64,000 nucleotides of DNA, taken from positions 1-64,000 of the IMG/VR virus record IMGVR_UViG_3300024329_000004, one strand, 5' to 3'. Positions 20,759 to 30,600 of this stretch are shown here, piece by piece. This DNA comes from a virus. Position 1 is the first letter of the stretch. The number at the start of each line of letters is the position of its first letter. Made by a program: the position numbers and the translations under genes. A model generated the notes under the pieces. It saw only the letters and a program-made list of their open reading frames with translations, had not been told where the DNA came from and made no database searches.

Positions 20759-22585
20759 CTATATAAGATCATAAATATCATACTGCATATCTCCGGCTGA
20801 ATCGTTTTGTTGATATAGAGTAGTTTCCATTAATTTATACTTTTCAGGATCTATAAAATCTAGCAATTCTTCGATGTAATCTGCATAATCTGTAGTGTTA
20901 AAAAATTCAGTGGCAGTGATTCCTGTCATAATGATATCATCATTACCCATTTGAGCACCATAGCTTCCATTTTTAAGACTACCGAAAAGACTTGCTTCAT
21001 TTACAGTTTCTGTGTCATTTATTTTTATTCTATTATTTTCAATTAATTTTTTAAAATTTTGGCAAAACACTGATTTGTTATCTGCTTTTAATTTTATACC
21101 TGGTTTTAAGGCTCTTGAATCATGTCTATGTTTAAACCTTAATACCATCTCGTCTTCAAATTCATTTCTTGAAGGATAAACTGTTTGTAAATATTTCAAT
21201 AAGATAGAACCGTATGTATTGAATTCTATAATCATCTTAACATTTTCAGGATTAAATATCTCAACAGCTAATGTATATAGAACCTTTGCAAAATCTTCAA
21301 TAACATGTTCATTAGATCTAAAGACTGCCACTTGATTCAATCTAAAAAAGTCATACATTGCACCGGGTGTCACTGCATCAATAATGTCCTTATCTTCCAT
21401 TGGTTCTACTTCGAAAACATTAATTACAGAGTAATCACCTCCGTTGCCTTCTGCGATGTCTACTGAAAACAAATAAAATCTATTAGATTCTTTTGCTCCT
21501 TCAGGATCGAAGTCTTTATGAAATCCTAAAACTCCCTTTGTATCTATTTGTATATTTTCGAAATCTTCTAAATCATGCCATATAAATTCATGTGAATTCT
21601 TTCTCATGGTTTTCATAACCATTGGGCTTAATAATAGATTAGAAGAACTTACGAATTCATTTCCATATTGTCTATTAAAGGCTTCTTCAGAACCTAAGTT
21701 TCCAAGTTCTCTTTCATACCATGCATCATCTCTATCCGGATGCTGCCACCAATCAACTCTCGTTGGTGTATATTCATTTTCTCCTTTTTCAGCACCTGCA
21801 TAAATTTCATAGAATTTATTAAATCCATTCGGTGTTGAAGTAATATTAATTCTAGATACCTTAGAAGCTGATAATGTAGGATATACATTTTCATAGAATG
21901 AATCAACTATAGTTGGATGAATGTGTGCGAACTCATCAAGATATAAGTTATGAATAGTAAAACCAATACCTGATTTTGCGGTAGTTGATTGACCTACTAA
22001 TCTACATCCATTATCTGAACGTACATTCATAACGTCATACTTAATAATACCTGGTTTCATAAAGAAAGGAAGGTTTTCAATAACTACCTTTGCTTTATCT
22101 ATAATTTCTTTTGTTGAATCTGATTTATTAGCTAAAAGAAGAGTAGTTTTATCATAGTTAAATGTAACATACCATGCATTAAAAATAGAAGCCGTTACAG
22201 TTTTACCCATTTGTCTGGCCGCTAATACAATATTAAATCTTTCGTTTTGAAAGTTATGTAATAATTCTTTTTGATATTCTCTAAGTTTCACCTGTTGAAT
22301 ACCTTCATCTGTCATTACTACTGCATACTTTTCTGCAAAATAAACAATATCATTTGCGCATTTAGCCAGCTCTGCAATTTCCTCTTCAGTATATTCAAAT
22401 ACAATATTACCCTTACGTAAAAACTGCTTACCCTCATAAAAGGGCATAGAAACTTGTGGGCGATATCCTTTATCTAGTGCTACTAAAAGATCATCAACAT
22501 TCTTAGTCGACCATACCAGCTTTTGACCAGGATCGCTTTTGTCTCCTTTCGGAATCCACATATTATCTCCTACGTAATCGCTCAT
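20759..22585 (-). CDS. Terminase large subunit gp17
   Basis: 608 residues, the length of T4 gp17 (610). Walker A AARQMGKT at 122-129, Walker B LYLDEFAHI near 210, coupling motif TSTPNG, and the RNase H-like nuclease domain with FSVDIAEGNGGDYSVI near 372. It pumps DNA into the prohead and cuts concatemers. No extra domains. It follows a small terminase candidate with a two-base gap. Confidence 0.95.
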   Translation of the reverse strand: MSDYVGDNMWIPKGDKSDPGQKLVWSTKNVDDLLVALDKGYRPQVSMPFYEGKQFLRKGNIVFEYTEEEIAELAKCANDIVYFAEKYAVVMTDEGIQQVKLREYQKELLHNFQNERFNIVLAARQMGKTVTASIFNAWYVTFNYDKTTLLLANKSDSTKEIIDKAKVVIENLPFFMKPGIIKYDVMNVRSDNGCRLVGQSTTAKSGIGFTIHNLYLDEFAHIHPTIVDSFYENVYPTLSASKVSRINITSTPNGFNKFYEIYAGAEKGENEYTPTRVDWWQHPDRDDAWYERELGNLGSEEAFNRQYGNEFVSSSNLLLSPMVMKTMRKNSHEFIWHDLEDFENIQIDTKGVLGFHKDFDPEGAKESNRFYLFSVDIAEGNGGDYSVINVFEVEPMEDKDIIDAVTPGAMYDFFRLNQVAVFRSNEHVIEDFAKVLYTLAVEIFNPENVKMIIEFNTYGSILLKYLQTVYPSRNEFEDEMVLRFKHRHDSRALKPGIKLKADNKSVFCQNFKKLIENNRIKINDTETVNEASLFGSLKNGSYGAQMGNDDIIMTGITATEFFNTTDYADYIEELLDFIDPEKYKLMETTLYQQNDSAGDMQYDIYDLI

Positions 22586-22587
22586 TG

Positions 22588-23238
22588 TTATTCTTCGTTA
22601 GGTTCTACATCTTCGATATCTTGAGTTTCTGAATCGATTCCAGAACGAATCATTCTCATAAGATCTTTAGTTCCTCTTTGAACCGCAGAATCACCAGTGG
22701 AACCTCCTGATTCTTCTATTTCCCTAACATCATCTCTTTTCTTGTAAATTTCTATATCTCTAGAAATTCGTTTAGCACTTTCTTCAGTTGCCATTAAATA
22801 CATTGTTTGGGATTTAATAATATCTAGCATTGATTTCTGTAAAGTTGCAAGAACTTCAAACATTCTTGGAGCTAATTCGCCATCTTCGATAGTTTCTAAT
22901 AGTGTTGTAAGAGCTCTTTCACCTGCTTGTAATTGATAAACTAAAGAAGACATTGTCATCTCATCCATCTTTTTCTTAGCAGCGATATATTCATCCTTTT
23001 CAATTATATCTTCTGCAAGATAAAATTTCATAAGGGCTGTTATAGTTTTCTTAGCTGTTTTAGTAGATCTTGTTTTAAGTTCTCCAAATGATGGAAGAAC
23101 TTCCTTTGGTTGAAGTGGAAGAAACGCTGGATCAGTATCCGTAGCCTCTGTTATATCTACACTTTCACCAATAAGTTCATCAAGCTCTTTTCTAATATCT
23201 TCTGCTTGGTCTTTTATTGACTTCTTTTCTTCTGACAT
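22588..23238 (-). CDS. Terminase small subunit gp16 candidate
   Basis: 216 residues (T4 gp16 is 164). Acidic, mostly helical: ALMKFYLAEDIIEKDEYIAAKK, then a long coiled coil with RMFEVLATLQKSMLDIIKSQTMYLM in the middle, as in the gp16 central oligomerisation helix pair. It lies directly before gp17 as in T4. Assignment rests more on position than on sequence. Confidence 0.7.
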   Translation of the reverse strand: MSEEKKSIKDQAEDIRKELDELIGESVDITEATDTDPAFLPLQPKEVLPSFGELKTRSTKTAKKTITALMKFYLAEDIIEKDEYIAAKKKMDEMTMSSLVYQLQAGERALTTLLETIEDGELAPRMFEVLATLQKSMLDIIKSQTMYLMATEESAKRISRDIEIYKKRDDVREIEESGGSTGDSAVQRGTKDLMRMIRSGIDSETQDIEDVEPNEE

Positions 23239-23258
23239 AAGTTATTGTTTTATAGGAT

Positions 23259-23266
23259 TATATATC
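23259..23266 (-). promoter_or_regulatory. Late promoter candidate GATATATA (gp16)
   Basis: GATATATA 20 nt before the ATG at 23238. Confidence 0.7.
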
Positions 23267-23270
23267 CTAA

Positions 23271-25220
23271 TTACCTAGTGTGTCTAAATTTCTGAAACCC
23301 AATACTAGGTATTGCATTGTCTATTAATTTAGCAAGTTGATTATCTCTAACTATATATTGATTTAATATATTAGATCTTTGTTCTTCTTCTATCATTTGA
23401 TCGAATACTCTAATGTTGGTCATATACATACTATTTCCTCTTATTTGGAAATTAGAATTAGAGTTCCAAACTAAGCCCGAAGGTTTAACTTCATTAAACA
23501 CTTCAGTTAATTGAGAGGTTGCGCTTTGAGGTAATCCAGATTCATTTAAGTTATAAATACTTAAACTAGTTGTGGAAAATTCATTACTTATATTTAAAGT
23601 AAATCCATACCATCTTTTTTCTAAAGAAAGGCCGTGGTTAAATGTAACTGTATTTCCATTAACCATTATTTTAAATTCTGAATCGTTTAAATAAGTTTTA
23701 AATCCTGTAAGCGCGGTTGGATCTCCTATTATGAAATGATCTCCACTTCCAATTTCAAACTGTGGATTAAACCATCCGGAAATTGCCATGTTTTTGCCTG
23801 TTTCTAGACTAGATGGTGCATCATATTCGATACATAAATCTCCTTCCGCTACTCCAGATAAGTCATAATAATTTTTACTAACAATTGTCCATCTGTTTTT
23901 TAATTCAAAATCTATTATTTGTAAATCTTTATTATAGAAATTTCTAATACCATCCTTGTGTGTAGAAATAACTGTTTGAAATTGCTGCGGATTCGAAACC
24001 TTTTCCTGCTCTTCCCTTTGTCTTTCTCCAAAAACTTCTTCGATTCCAGTGGTTAACGTGTCAGTTGCGGCGTTGAATGTATTTTTATTAACTGAAGTTC
24101 TTTCTTGATATTTCTTCAGCATTACTCTCCAGTATGAATTGGTCTTATTAAACTCGTCAGCTAAAGCTATGGTATGAACTTCATACATTCTATTAATAAT
24201 AGGAATATACATGTAATCCTTAGATCTAGGATATCTGCTTTTTATTAAATTTCCTTGAGAATCTCTTTCACCAAACGCTCTATCAAATTCTTCTTGAGTA
24301 ATGTGAATTTCAAAGTCTGCAAAATCCATTCCGAATATATCGAAAGTTATACTTTCTTCAGGAAATTCATTTCCCGGGACTAATATCTTTATGTTTTTAT
24401 TATCTACTACATCATGTAAACTATATTCCATAAGAGTAACATCTTCTGTTCTCATATCTGGTTCAGTTCTAAAATAGTTTACTTCATGGCCAAATATATT
24501 GCTTACTAATCCTGTGATTTGTTTTACAAATTTAGTAGATTTACTTAAATTATATGGATTAAATAAATTATCATTACATTCTTCTACGATAATGTTTGCA
24601 CATCCGTCCATTGAAAAGGGATCTAAACACTCAACACAAAAGTTAGGACATGCTTCAACAATACCGTCTTCAGTCTGTGTAGTATATGTGATTGAAATAA
24701 GAGATAAAGAGTTACCTCCGGATAATGAAGATACTTCTGCTTTTAGGTCAATGTAAAGTGGAAGTGTATTATTAAAATCTAAACTGAATAAATCTCCGAT
24801 GTTTGAAGTTTTATTTAATTCTGAAAATTCTGAAAAAGATCCACCAGTCTGTGACCATCTAAATTCATAATCAAATTTATTTAATTCATTAGGAACTAAG
24901 AAAAATTCTATTCCAGATGGTTGTGTTGAAAACTGGGGTGACGTTGTTAATTCCAGGGTGTATGCGTCTGGTACGGAACTAATTTGAAATATCTTATTTC
25001 CTAATACAATTTCATCACCATTGGCTAGAAATGTAAAATCTGTTCCCATTCCTATTACTGTTGGAGATCCTGCATTCAATATAACTACACCCTTTGTCTG
25101 TGGTGTTGTTAAACCTGCTATAATTTCCCAATCCGTAATCTTTATTACGTTCTGAAAAGGATCTTGTAGGGATGCTATGAGTTGATCTCCGTTTGCGTTT
25201 GCAGTATATCCTGTTACCAT
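23271..25220 (-). CDS. Large virion protein: gp14-like neck core plus LamG-like domain
   Basis: 649 residues. Residues 1-190 are beta-rich with a Gly/Thr composition. A Cys-rich stretch (ACPNFCVECLDPF, VEECN) lies near 195-215. The core at about 235-390 has GHEVNYFRTEPD, LMEYSL, ESITFDIFGMDFADFEIHI, RSKDYMYIPIINRMYEV and SYWRVMLKKYQE. This order is what I recall for T4-like gp14 neck proteins. About 480-590 resembles a concanavalin/LamG sandwich (MAISGWFNPQFEIGSG, YGFTLNISNEF). A sugar-binding domain on a neck or whisker protein is plausible. Position before gp16 agrees with T4 gene order 13-14-15-16. Confidence 0.5.
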   Translation of the reverse strand: MVTGYTANANGDQLIASLQDPFQNVIKITDWEIIAGLTTPQTKGVVILNAGSPTVIGMGTDFTFLANGDEIVLGNKIFQISSVPDAYTLELTTSPQFSTQPSGIEFFLVPNELNKFDYEFRWSQTGGSFSEFSELNKTSNIGDLFSLDFNNTLPLYIDLKAEVSSLSGGNSLSLISITYTTQTEDGIVEACPNFCVECLDPFSMDGCANIIVEECNDNLFNPYNLSKSTKFVKQITGLVSNIFGHEVNYFRTEPDMRTEDVTLMEYSLHDVVDNKNIKILVPGNEFPEESITFDIFGMDFADFEIHITQEEFDRAFGERDSQGNLIKSRYPRSKDYMYIPIINRMYEVHTIALADEFNKTNSYWRVMLKKYQERTSVNKNTFNAATDTLTTGIEEVFGERQREEQEKVSNPQQFQTVISTHKDGIRNFYNKDLQIIDFELKNRWTIVSKNYYDLSGVAEGDLCIEYDAPSSLETGKNMAISGWFNPQFEIGSGDHFIIGDPTALTGFKTYLNDSEFKIMVNGNTVTFNHGLSLEKRWYGFTLNISNEFSTTSLSIYNLNESGLPQSATSQLTEVFNEVKPSGLVWNSNSNFQIRGNSMYMTNIRVFDQMIEEEQRSNILNQYIVRDNQLAKLIDNAIPSIGFQKFRHTR

Positions 25221-25241
25221 TTAATATCTAGTTCTTTTGTC

Positions 25242-25249
25242 TATATATT
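25242..25249 (-). promoter_or_regulatory. Late promoter candidate AATATATA (neck protein)
   Basis: GAATATATAG context; the box ends 21 nt before the ATG at 25220. Confidence 0.6.
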
Positions 25250-25261
25250 CGTTAAAGAAAG

Positions 25262-25915
25262 CTAGTAATCAGTGATTAACATTATTTTGGGATTATCATC
25301 TTGGATCTTAGCTTCTATGCAGTCCATTAGATCTAATGCAGTATCAAATTCTTTTCCATCTGAACCTTCTCTCGATCTTACAAAAGAATCTAAGGCATTA
25401 AATATATGAGAAGCATTGTGCCTTGCGTAAGGAACATTCTTTTTCATAAGACCTAGTGAAATTAAAATAGAGTTTATTTCTTGTAAATCTTTTTCTTGTT
25501 GAAATATATCATATAGCCTTAATGTTCCTGCCAATACTTTAAAATTAAATCTAAGAGTCTTAATTCCATCTATGTCAGATAATCTACTATAAGATTTATT
25601 CTTATTGATAGTCAGTTTAACATATTCTAGATTTGTAAAATCATTTAAAATCTTATGTAGAAAATAGATAGTAGTTGCTTCTTTATGAAATTGTTCAAAA
25701 CCAGTTGCATTAATTCTATTAATATCGGATTGAAAGTTTTCTTTTAAAAACAAAGATAATTGCTCTTTACTTACTAGAAGAGATCCATCATTAACGACCC
25801 TATAGTCTAATTGATTCTTTACTAGTGTAAGAATCTTATTGTCGATGTAATTATATTTGAATAGGGTGGCGTCAACAACCGTAGCCACATCATTAAAGTC
25901 GTAGTAACTAATCAT
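25262..25915 (-). CDS. Hypothetical protein, possible neck component
   Basis: 217 residues, soluble, mixed helical, with many Asn/Lys/Ile. YYDFNDVATVVDATLFKYNY at the start, a His-containing YARHNASHIFNALDSF segment, and an acidic end. No motif identified. Its place between RNase H-side genes and the gp14-like protein would suit gp13. That is positional only. Confidence 0.5.
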   Translation of the reverse strand: MISYYDFNDVATVVDATLFKYNYIDNKILTLVKNQLDYRVVNDGSLLVSKEQLSLFLKENFQSDINRINATGFEQFHKEATTIYFLHKILNDFTNLEYVKLTINKNKSYSRLSDIDGIKTLRFNFKVLAGTLRLYDIFQQEKDLQEINSILISLGLMKKNVPYARHNASHIFNALDSFVRSREGSDGKEFDTALDLMDCIEAKIQDDNPKIMLITDY

Positions 25916-26347
25916 TTAATATACCTGCATTGTGTTTTCTAATTCCAATAGATTATTATTTAATTCAACCGGGTTGAATTTCTTAAGATCATTGAACTCT
26001 CTCATTCCAATTTCATTTCTTTGTAAAAAGAATTTAATTGTTTCTTCTTTAGGTATATATTCTTTTTTTGATTTTTTAGGTTTTGGAGCTGCCTTCTTAG
26101 TTTTAGTATAGATCCACCCTGGAACTGAACGAAATCTTGAAGATACCATGTGCCAACTATCTATAACTGCATTGCCATTAATTCCATTCACATTAAATAA
26201 CTGTGCATTTGATGGATATTTAATAGCAAAAAATCTGTTAATCATGAAGTGGTGTCTCTTCTTATTAAAGTTCTTTACGTTCTTGTATTGATTAGGTTTT
26301 GTAAACATGATCTTTACAAAATCAAATAATTTTGTTTCGTCTAGCAT
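25916..26347 (-). CDS. Conserved phage protein, 143 aa
   Basis: KKRHHFMINRFFAIKYPSNAQLFNVNG then VPGWIYTKTKKA and a Lys/Pro linker before a helical C-terminus. The HFMINRxxAIKYP and VPxWIYTKTKK segments recur in large T4-like phages in my memory but I cannot name a function. The basic linker suggests nucleic acid contact. It follows RNase H in the same direction; a role with the clamp loader (gp62 is not otherwise found here) is possible but unsupported. Confidence 0.55.
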   Translation of the reverse strand: MLDETKLFDFVKIMFTKPNQYKNVKNFNKKRHHFMINRFFAIKYPSNAQLFNVNGINGNAVIDSWHMVSSRFRSVPGWIYTKTKKAAPKPKKSKKEYIPKEETIKFFLQRNEIGMREFNDLKKFNPVELNNNLLELENTMQVY

Positions 26348-26379
26348 ATAAATTATACTGTAAACTTGCTATAAGTTTA

Positions 26380-27606
26380 TTAAAAAAGTTCGTTCAATTT
26401 CTTAGTAGAAGGTCTTTCCTTGCTACTATCTTCTTTTAATCCTGCGAAGGCATCATACTTTTTAGGAGCACCCTGTGATTTCTTTGCCATCCAATCTGTT
26501 CCTTCTAAGATCTTTTCCATCTGAGTGATATTAGAGAACTCTGGTAAAACATTTCTATCTGCTTCAATATTATTATAAATACCTTTTTGAATTGCAAGGG
26601 GAATAGTATTATAGTGAAGAAGAACTAGATCTAAGTTTTGATTAAATCTAATTCTGATTTCCTTAGGATCAGATTTACCAACAACTCTATAAATAATATC
26701 TACTAGCTTATTTACTTGACCTCTATTGAAAAAGTGTTCTATTGTAAATTCGCTTTCTTCTTTCTTATATTGTTCTAAGATCTTTACACAATGTTTTTCT
26801 GTAAGTGAATAGTTTCTGATCTTGCCATTAGATGCAGCTTTAGTCCATGTAATAACTGAAGGAATATTATCTGATTTGTCACCTTGTAGGATTTTACCGA
26901 ATACAAAGTCGTCACAGTTAATTTCTTGAACTTCTACTCTGTTCTTATCCATCCATGCCTGGAAGTCTTCCTTTAGCTTGTCGTACGTTGCTTCTTCTGA
27001 GGCAATGTTGAATAACAATTCGTCATTGGTCATTGTAGATGTTTTTCTAGATGCCATTACATCTTCGAAACCTTCAAAGGCAATAAGCTTTTTCTTAGAA
27101 TTATAATACCATAGTGTATATGCATCTGTCGCTTGATTGTAGTTTACGAGTTGAATTAAATCTCTATCACCTGTCCATGCAATGCAATTTTTACCTTCGC
27201 TATTTAATTGAGTAGACCAGCCGTACATTACATCATCTGCTTCTGCACCTTGAACCTGGTGGATAATAATACCCTTTTGTTCTAGTATTTTTTGCCATTC
27301 AGCATAAACACCGAAGACTGCTTTCCAATTAATAGAATCGTCATGTGTTCTAGTTCCTTTATATTGTGCATCAGGAAAAAGATCTTTACGCCATGATTTA
27401 GCATCAACTGCAACAACAATCTGGTCTACAAAAGGAGCCATTTTACGAACTTCTGAGGCGAAGTCAATACATAGCTTTCTCATAAGTTGAGATTGTGATT
27501 CTTTATCGCCTAATAATTGTTTACCTTTAGGCCTAGGTAGAACGAATAGTCTACTGTGTAAAAAATAGTTACCGTCAATTAACAATGTATGTTTTCCTAG
27601 TTTCAT
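26380..27606 (-). CDS. rnh: RNase H / 5'-3' exonuclease, FEN-like
   Basis: 408 residues (T4 RNase H is 305). LLIDGNYFLHSR at 9-20, AVDAKSWRKDLFPDAQYKGTR, EADDVMYG and TGDRDLIQLV supply the acidic two-metal site of the FEN/PIN family, and QGDKSDNIPSV is the helix-hairpin-helix DNA-binding turn. It removes RNA primers from lagging-strand fragments. The C-terminus KKLNELF is similar to the C-terminal end of the polymerase half (SSLF) and could be a clamp-binding tail. It is preceded by an early-type promoter. Confidence 0.88.
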   Translation of the reverse strand: MKLGKHTLLIDGNYFLHSRLFVLPRPKGKQLLGDKESQSQLMRKLCIDFASEVRKMAPFVDQIVVAVDAKSWRKDLFPDAQYKGTRTHDDSINWKAVFGVYAEWQKILEQKGIIIHQVQGAEADDVMYGWSTQLNSEGKNCIAWTGDRDLIQLVNYNQATDAYTLWYYNSKKKLIAFEGFEDVMASRKTSTMTNDELLFNIASEEATYDKLKEDFQAWMDKNRVEVQEINCDDFVFGKILQGDKSDNIPSVITWTKAASNGKIRNYSLTEKHCVKILEQYKKEESEFTIEHFFNRGQVNKLVDIIYRVVGKSDPKEIRIRFNQNLDLVLLHYNTIPLAIQKGIYNNIEADRNVLPEFSNITQMEKILEGTDWMAKKSQGAPKKYDAFAGLKEDSSKERPSTKKLNELF

Positions 27607-27624
27607 GTGTTTTGTTTTATATTA

Positions 27625-27656
27625 CTAATATAAGCAAAATTTCTGAGATAAAAAAA
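27625..27656 (-). promoter_or_regulatory. Early-type promoter, copy 5 (before RNase H)
   Basis: TTTTTTTATCTCAG, spacer AAATTTTGC, TTATATTAGTA, ending 18 nt before the ATG at 27606. The flanking sequence differs from copies 1-3, so selection has kept only the core. Confidence 0.7.
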
Positions 27657-27667
27657 TATTTCAGCAA

Positions 27668-28618
27668 TTAATTTCTAATTATTTCTTGTAGCTTATATAT
27701 ACAACTTAGCATGGTTATCGCTGGGTCAATTACGTGAACCCTTTGTGCCTGATGTTCTGCTACAGTTACTGCAATTTGAGGAATATGCTTTGCGCTATTT
27801 CCTTTCTCTGATTGAATATAGTCTATGAACTCTTCTCCTAATGTTTGAAGTATTTCATCTGTTCTATTTGAATATTCACCTACTAAATACTTATAGTTTT
27901 TAACAGGGTCTGTTTCATTAAAGATTAATTCAAAAACATCTTTATAGACTGAGTTAAACTTTTTAACATCATTTAATGTAATCTTACTCGTTCCTTCTGA
28001 CTTATATCCTTGTAATTTATTAAGTGTCGAGCGAAGATCTGGGAAGTTTCTACGGACAAATTCAACCAATGCTGGTTTTTCTATTGTCATTTCTTCTTTT
28101 CCACATATATCATATACTCGTCTAATATATTTCTTTGTCAATTCGCTCTCTTCTTCTTTATCAAAGTCGAAATTAATTACTTCGAACCTTGAAAGAATTG
28201 GATCTGGAATTTTATTTACATAATTACAGGTTGCAATAAACCTTGAATTAGATGCAAATTGTTCCATAGTAGCACGAAGAGCTTTAAAGAATTGATCAGA
28301 TACACCATCTACCTCATCGAGGATAACTATTTTCATCTTACCTTGATCATCTAAGATAGACATAGTAGAACAGAAATCCATAATCCTGGTTCTAATAACA
28401 TCTACTGAAGTATCAGTTGATGCATTGATGTAAATATAAGGAAGTTCGAATTGCTTAACAATCGCCTTCGCAGTAGATGTCTTACCAGTACCAGGGCTTC
28501 CAGCCAAAAGTACATTTTGAGTTAGACCATCTTTAAATTTTGACATTACTCTTTCTGGTAAAATCAACTCGTCTAAGTTATTTGGACGATATTTTTCTGT
28601 GAACAGTGTGTGAACCAT
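27668..28618 (-). CDS. Clamp loader ATPase subunit gp44
   Basis: 316 residues (T4 gp44 is 319). AAA+ ATPase of the RFC type: TEKYRPNNLDELI, Walker A AGSPGTGKT at 39-47, Walker B VILDEVDGVS near 98, sensor ATCNYVNKIP and the SRF arginine finger (LSRFE). It opens the gp45 clamp at primer ends. Its partner gp62 is not recognisable next to it. Confidence 0.95.
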   Translation of the reverse strand: MVHTLFTEKYRPNNLDELILPERVMSKFKDGLTQNVLLAGSPGTGKTSTAKAIVKQFELPYIYINASTDTSVDVIRTRIMDFCSTMSILDDQGKMKIVILDEVDGVSDQFFKALRATMEQFASNSRFIATCNYVNKIPDPILSRFEVINFDFDKEEESELTKKYIRRVYDICGKEEMTIEKPALVEFVRRNFPDLRSTLNKLQGYKSEGTSKITLNDVKKFNSVYKDVFELIFNETDPVKNYKYLVGEYSNRTDEILQTLGEEFIDYIQSEKGNSAKHIPQIAVTVAEHQAQRVHVIDPAITMLSCIYKLQEIIRN

Positions 28619-28677
28619 GTAAATTTGTTTAATAATTATACATAATATAGCTGTTTTGTTTCACGAATAAATACTAT

Positions 28678-29190
28678 ATGGCATATAATAAAAAATATCC
28701 CAAATTGGAAAGGGTTTCCCCTCATTCTCCTTATTCTAATAGATTTGGAATTAAGTTATCAAATCTTGCAAGACAGCAGAAGAGACTATTAATAGAAAAT
28801 CCTATTTTAGGTGAAAGGTGTGAAAGCGATCAGTTCGTTCATATCATATTCAATATATGTCAACATAGATATACTTCCTCTAAAAATAAGTATTATTATG
28901 ATTGGTCTACTGATTCGTTTGTGAAGATGGAAGATCTTAAAGAAAACTATAACACAATAGATTGGGTCTGTGCACTATCTGGTAAACCTATCAGATCTAA
29001 GACTGATAACTTTAGCTTGGAAAACTTTGTTCATCCAGAGTATCATGATGCATTACTGGCTCCTATGGTAGATGCTAGAATACTTAAGTCATCGATAGAG
29101 TTCCGTAAGCACATAAAAAAACTCCTATTGAATCAACAACAGGAGTTTCTAAATTTAGCTCGTAAAAATTCTAAAAAGAATTTAGATTAG
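28678..29190 (+). CDS. Hypothetical protein on plus strand, 170 aa
   Basis: One of two plus-strand genes, divergent from gp44 with a 59-nt gap and overlapping the next gene tail to tail by 9 nt. Basic N-terminus (MAYNKKYPKLERVSPHSPYS), then QFVHIIFNICQHRY, KYYYDWSTDSFVKME and CALSGKPI, and a helical basic end with many Lys. CxxxxxxxxH-like and CALSG segments might bind metal, but no finger is evident. Not recognised. Confidence 0.6.
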   Translation: MAYNKKYPKLERVSPHSPYSNRFGIKLSNLARQQKRLLIENPILGERCESDQFVHIIFNICQHRYTSSKNKYYYDWSTDSFVKMEDLKENYNTIDWVCALSGKPIRSKTDNFSLENFVHPEYHDALLAPMVDARILKSSIEFRKHIKKLLLNQQQEFLNLARKNSKKNLD

Positions 29191-30567
29191 TTTAGAGAAA
29201 CGATCTTTAACTGAAATAGACTCTTGTATTAAAGATTCCATTTCCATTTTTCTAAGATCGGATTCAAATATTAACCCTAATTTAGTATTATTTAATTGCC
29301 AAGATTCTTTTGCAAGAATTTTAGCTTTAAGTTCTTTTGCTTTTTTAAGCTTTGCTTCATCTCCACTCTCTTCTGCCTTTGCAATAACAGCATCAACTCT
29401 TTTGGTCATTCCTTCCTTTGAGTTATCTGTCTTATCGACTTCTTCCGTTTCTTCTTCAGGAGATTCTTCATCGTCTCCATCCGTTCCAAATGCATCGAAA
29501 TCATCTTCTTTTTCTGGAGTTTCTTCCGGAGTCTCCGTTGGAGTTTCTTCTGGAGTTTCTTCTGGAGTTTCCTCTGGAGCTTCTTCTTTTTCTTTTCCTT
29601 TTTCTTTTTCAGCCTTTATTTGCTCTAGCTCAGCTTTAACCTTTTCGTCATTTTTAGCTGCATCATCTAACTTCTTAGCATTTTTCTCTTGCTCAGCTGT
29701 TATTTTATCCATTCTCTCCTTTTGAGCCTGTTTAGATTTTGTAATTCTTTCTTTTAAATCTTTCTTAGTCTCGGCACTCATCTTATCTCCCCATGCATCT
29801 AGCTTATATTCTGAAACTTCTGTCGTGATTTGATCTCTCATATCAGCGATTAACGTTTTAACTTTTCCAGATCCAAATCCACTTACCTTTGAGTATTTAA
29901 CTTCTAATGAAGATCCATATTCTGTAGCAGCTGAATTAATTCCATCTTTTTTCTGCCTCATAGATTCTATTTGATTATCTAACTTGGCTTTCATTTTTTG
30001 AAGTGCTTTTTTCTTATTTGCTGCGCTTGCCTTCGCCTTTACATCATCTCCAGCTTCTTCGATTGATTCAGTAGTTGAAAGTTCTCTTCTTTTATCCTCT
30101 AAAGATAATACTGCAACTTCCATTTTAACGGTTTGCATTTTTAATTTCTTTAATTTAGAATAATCTTTTTCTGCTTCTTTAATGGTCTTTTTATTTTTAG
30201 CACCATCTTTTATAGCCTTTGCACCTAAACCAACTGCACCAATAACTGCCGTTAATCCTAGAACTGCTCCCATAATAATAGGATCTTCCATAAGCACCTG
30301 TCCCATAGGATTTGCTTCATTTAATGGTTGATCTTCTGATTCCGTAAGTTGATCAGAAAGTGTTTTTAGAGAATTGATAATATCATCACAATCTTGCATC
30401 ATTTTAGAATAACCCTCTTCTCCCGTTGCTTCCGGAGAGGCTATGGCAGTAGTTGTGTCTGATTCTATTGAAGTTGATGATTTAGCTACAGGTATATTAT
30501 CTTCAGAAGCTTCATCTATTGAATCAGCCTTTTTTGTAGAATTATACCATTGTTCGAATGTTTTCAT
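29182..30567 (-). CDS. Putative internal virion protein, tagged, coiled coil, acidic repeat
   Basis: 461 residues. It begins MKTFEQWYNS (compare T4 MKTYQEFIAE) and has S-I-D-E/A and P-L-N-E/A sites near residues 18 and 84 for a gp21-type protease. A hydrophobic segment at about 94-118 (PIIMGAVLGLTAVIGAVGLG) follows, then a long Lys/Glu/Ala coiled coil and a Glu/Thr/Pro four-residue repeat (about 330-355). The end has LIQESISVKDRFSKLI. It sits directly after gp23 with its own late promoter region. Injection or core scaffold roles are possible. Confidence 0.6.
   Translation of the reverse strand: MKTFEQWYNSTKKADSIDEASEDNIPVAKSSTSIESDTTTAIASPEATGEEGYSKMMQDCDDIINSLKTLSDQLTESEDQPLNEANPMGQVLMEDPIIMGAVLGLTAVIGAVGLGAKAIKDGAKNKKTIKEAEKDYSKLKKLKMQTVKMEVAVLSLEDKRRELSTTESIEEAGDDVKAKASAANKKKALQKMKAKLDNQIESMRQKKDGINSAATEYGSSLEVKYSKVSGFGSGKVKTLIADMRDQITTEVSEYKLDAWGDKMSAETKKDLKERITKSKQAQKERMDKITAEQEKNAKKLDDAAKNDEKVKAELEQIKAEKEKGKEKEEAPEETPEETPEETPTETPEETPEKEDDFDAFGTDGDDEESPEEETEEVDKTDNSKEGMTKRVDAVIAKAEESGDEAKLKKAKELKAKILAKESWQLNNTKLGLIFESDLRKMEMESLIQESISVKDRFSKLI
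29513..29580 (-). repeat. 12-bp tandem repeat encoding ETPE units
   Basis: In-frame degenerate 12-bp repeat (unit GAAGAAACTCCA) within the internal protein gene, about five copies. It encodes a flexible acidic linker. Expansion by slippage is likely. Confidence 0.7.
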
Positions 30568-30600
30568 CTTTTATATTGATTTATTTATAAACTTATAGTC

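Noticed and set aside
29402-29725. Ser- and Leu-rich plus-strand frames opposite the acidic repeat
   Set aside because: They are the reverse complement of Glu-rich coding repeats (GAA read as TTC/TCT), not genes.
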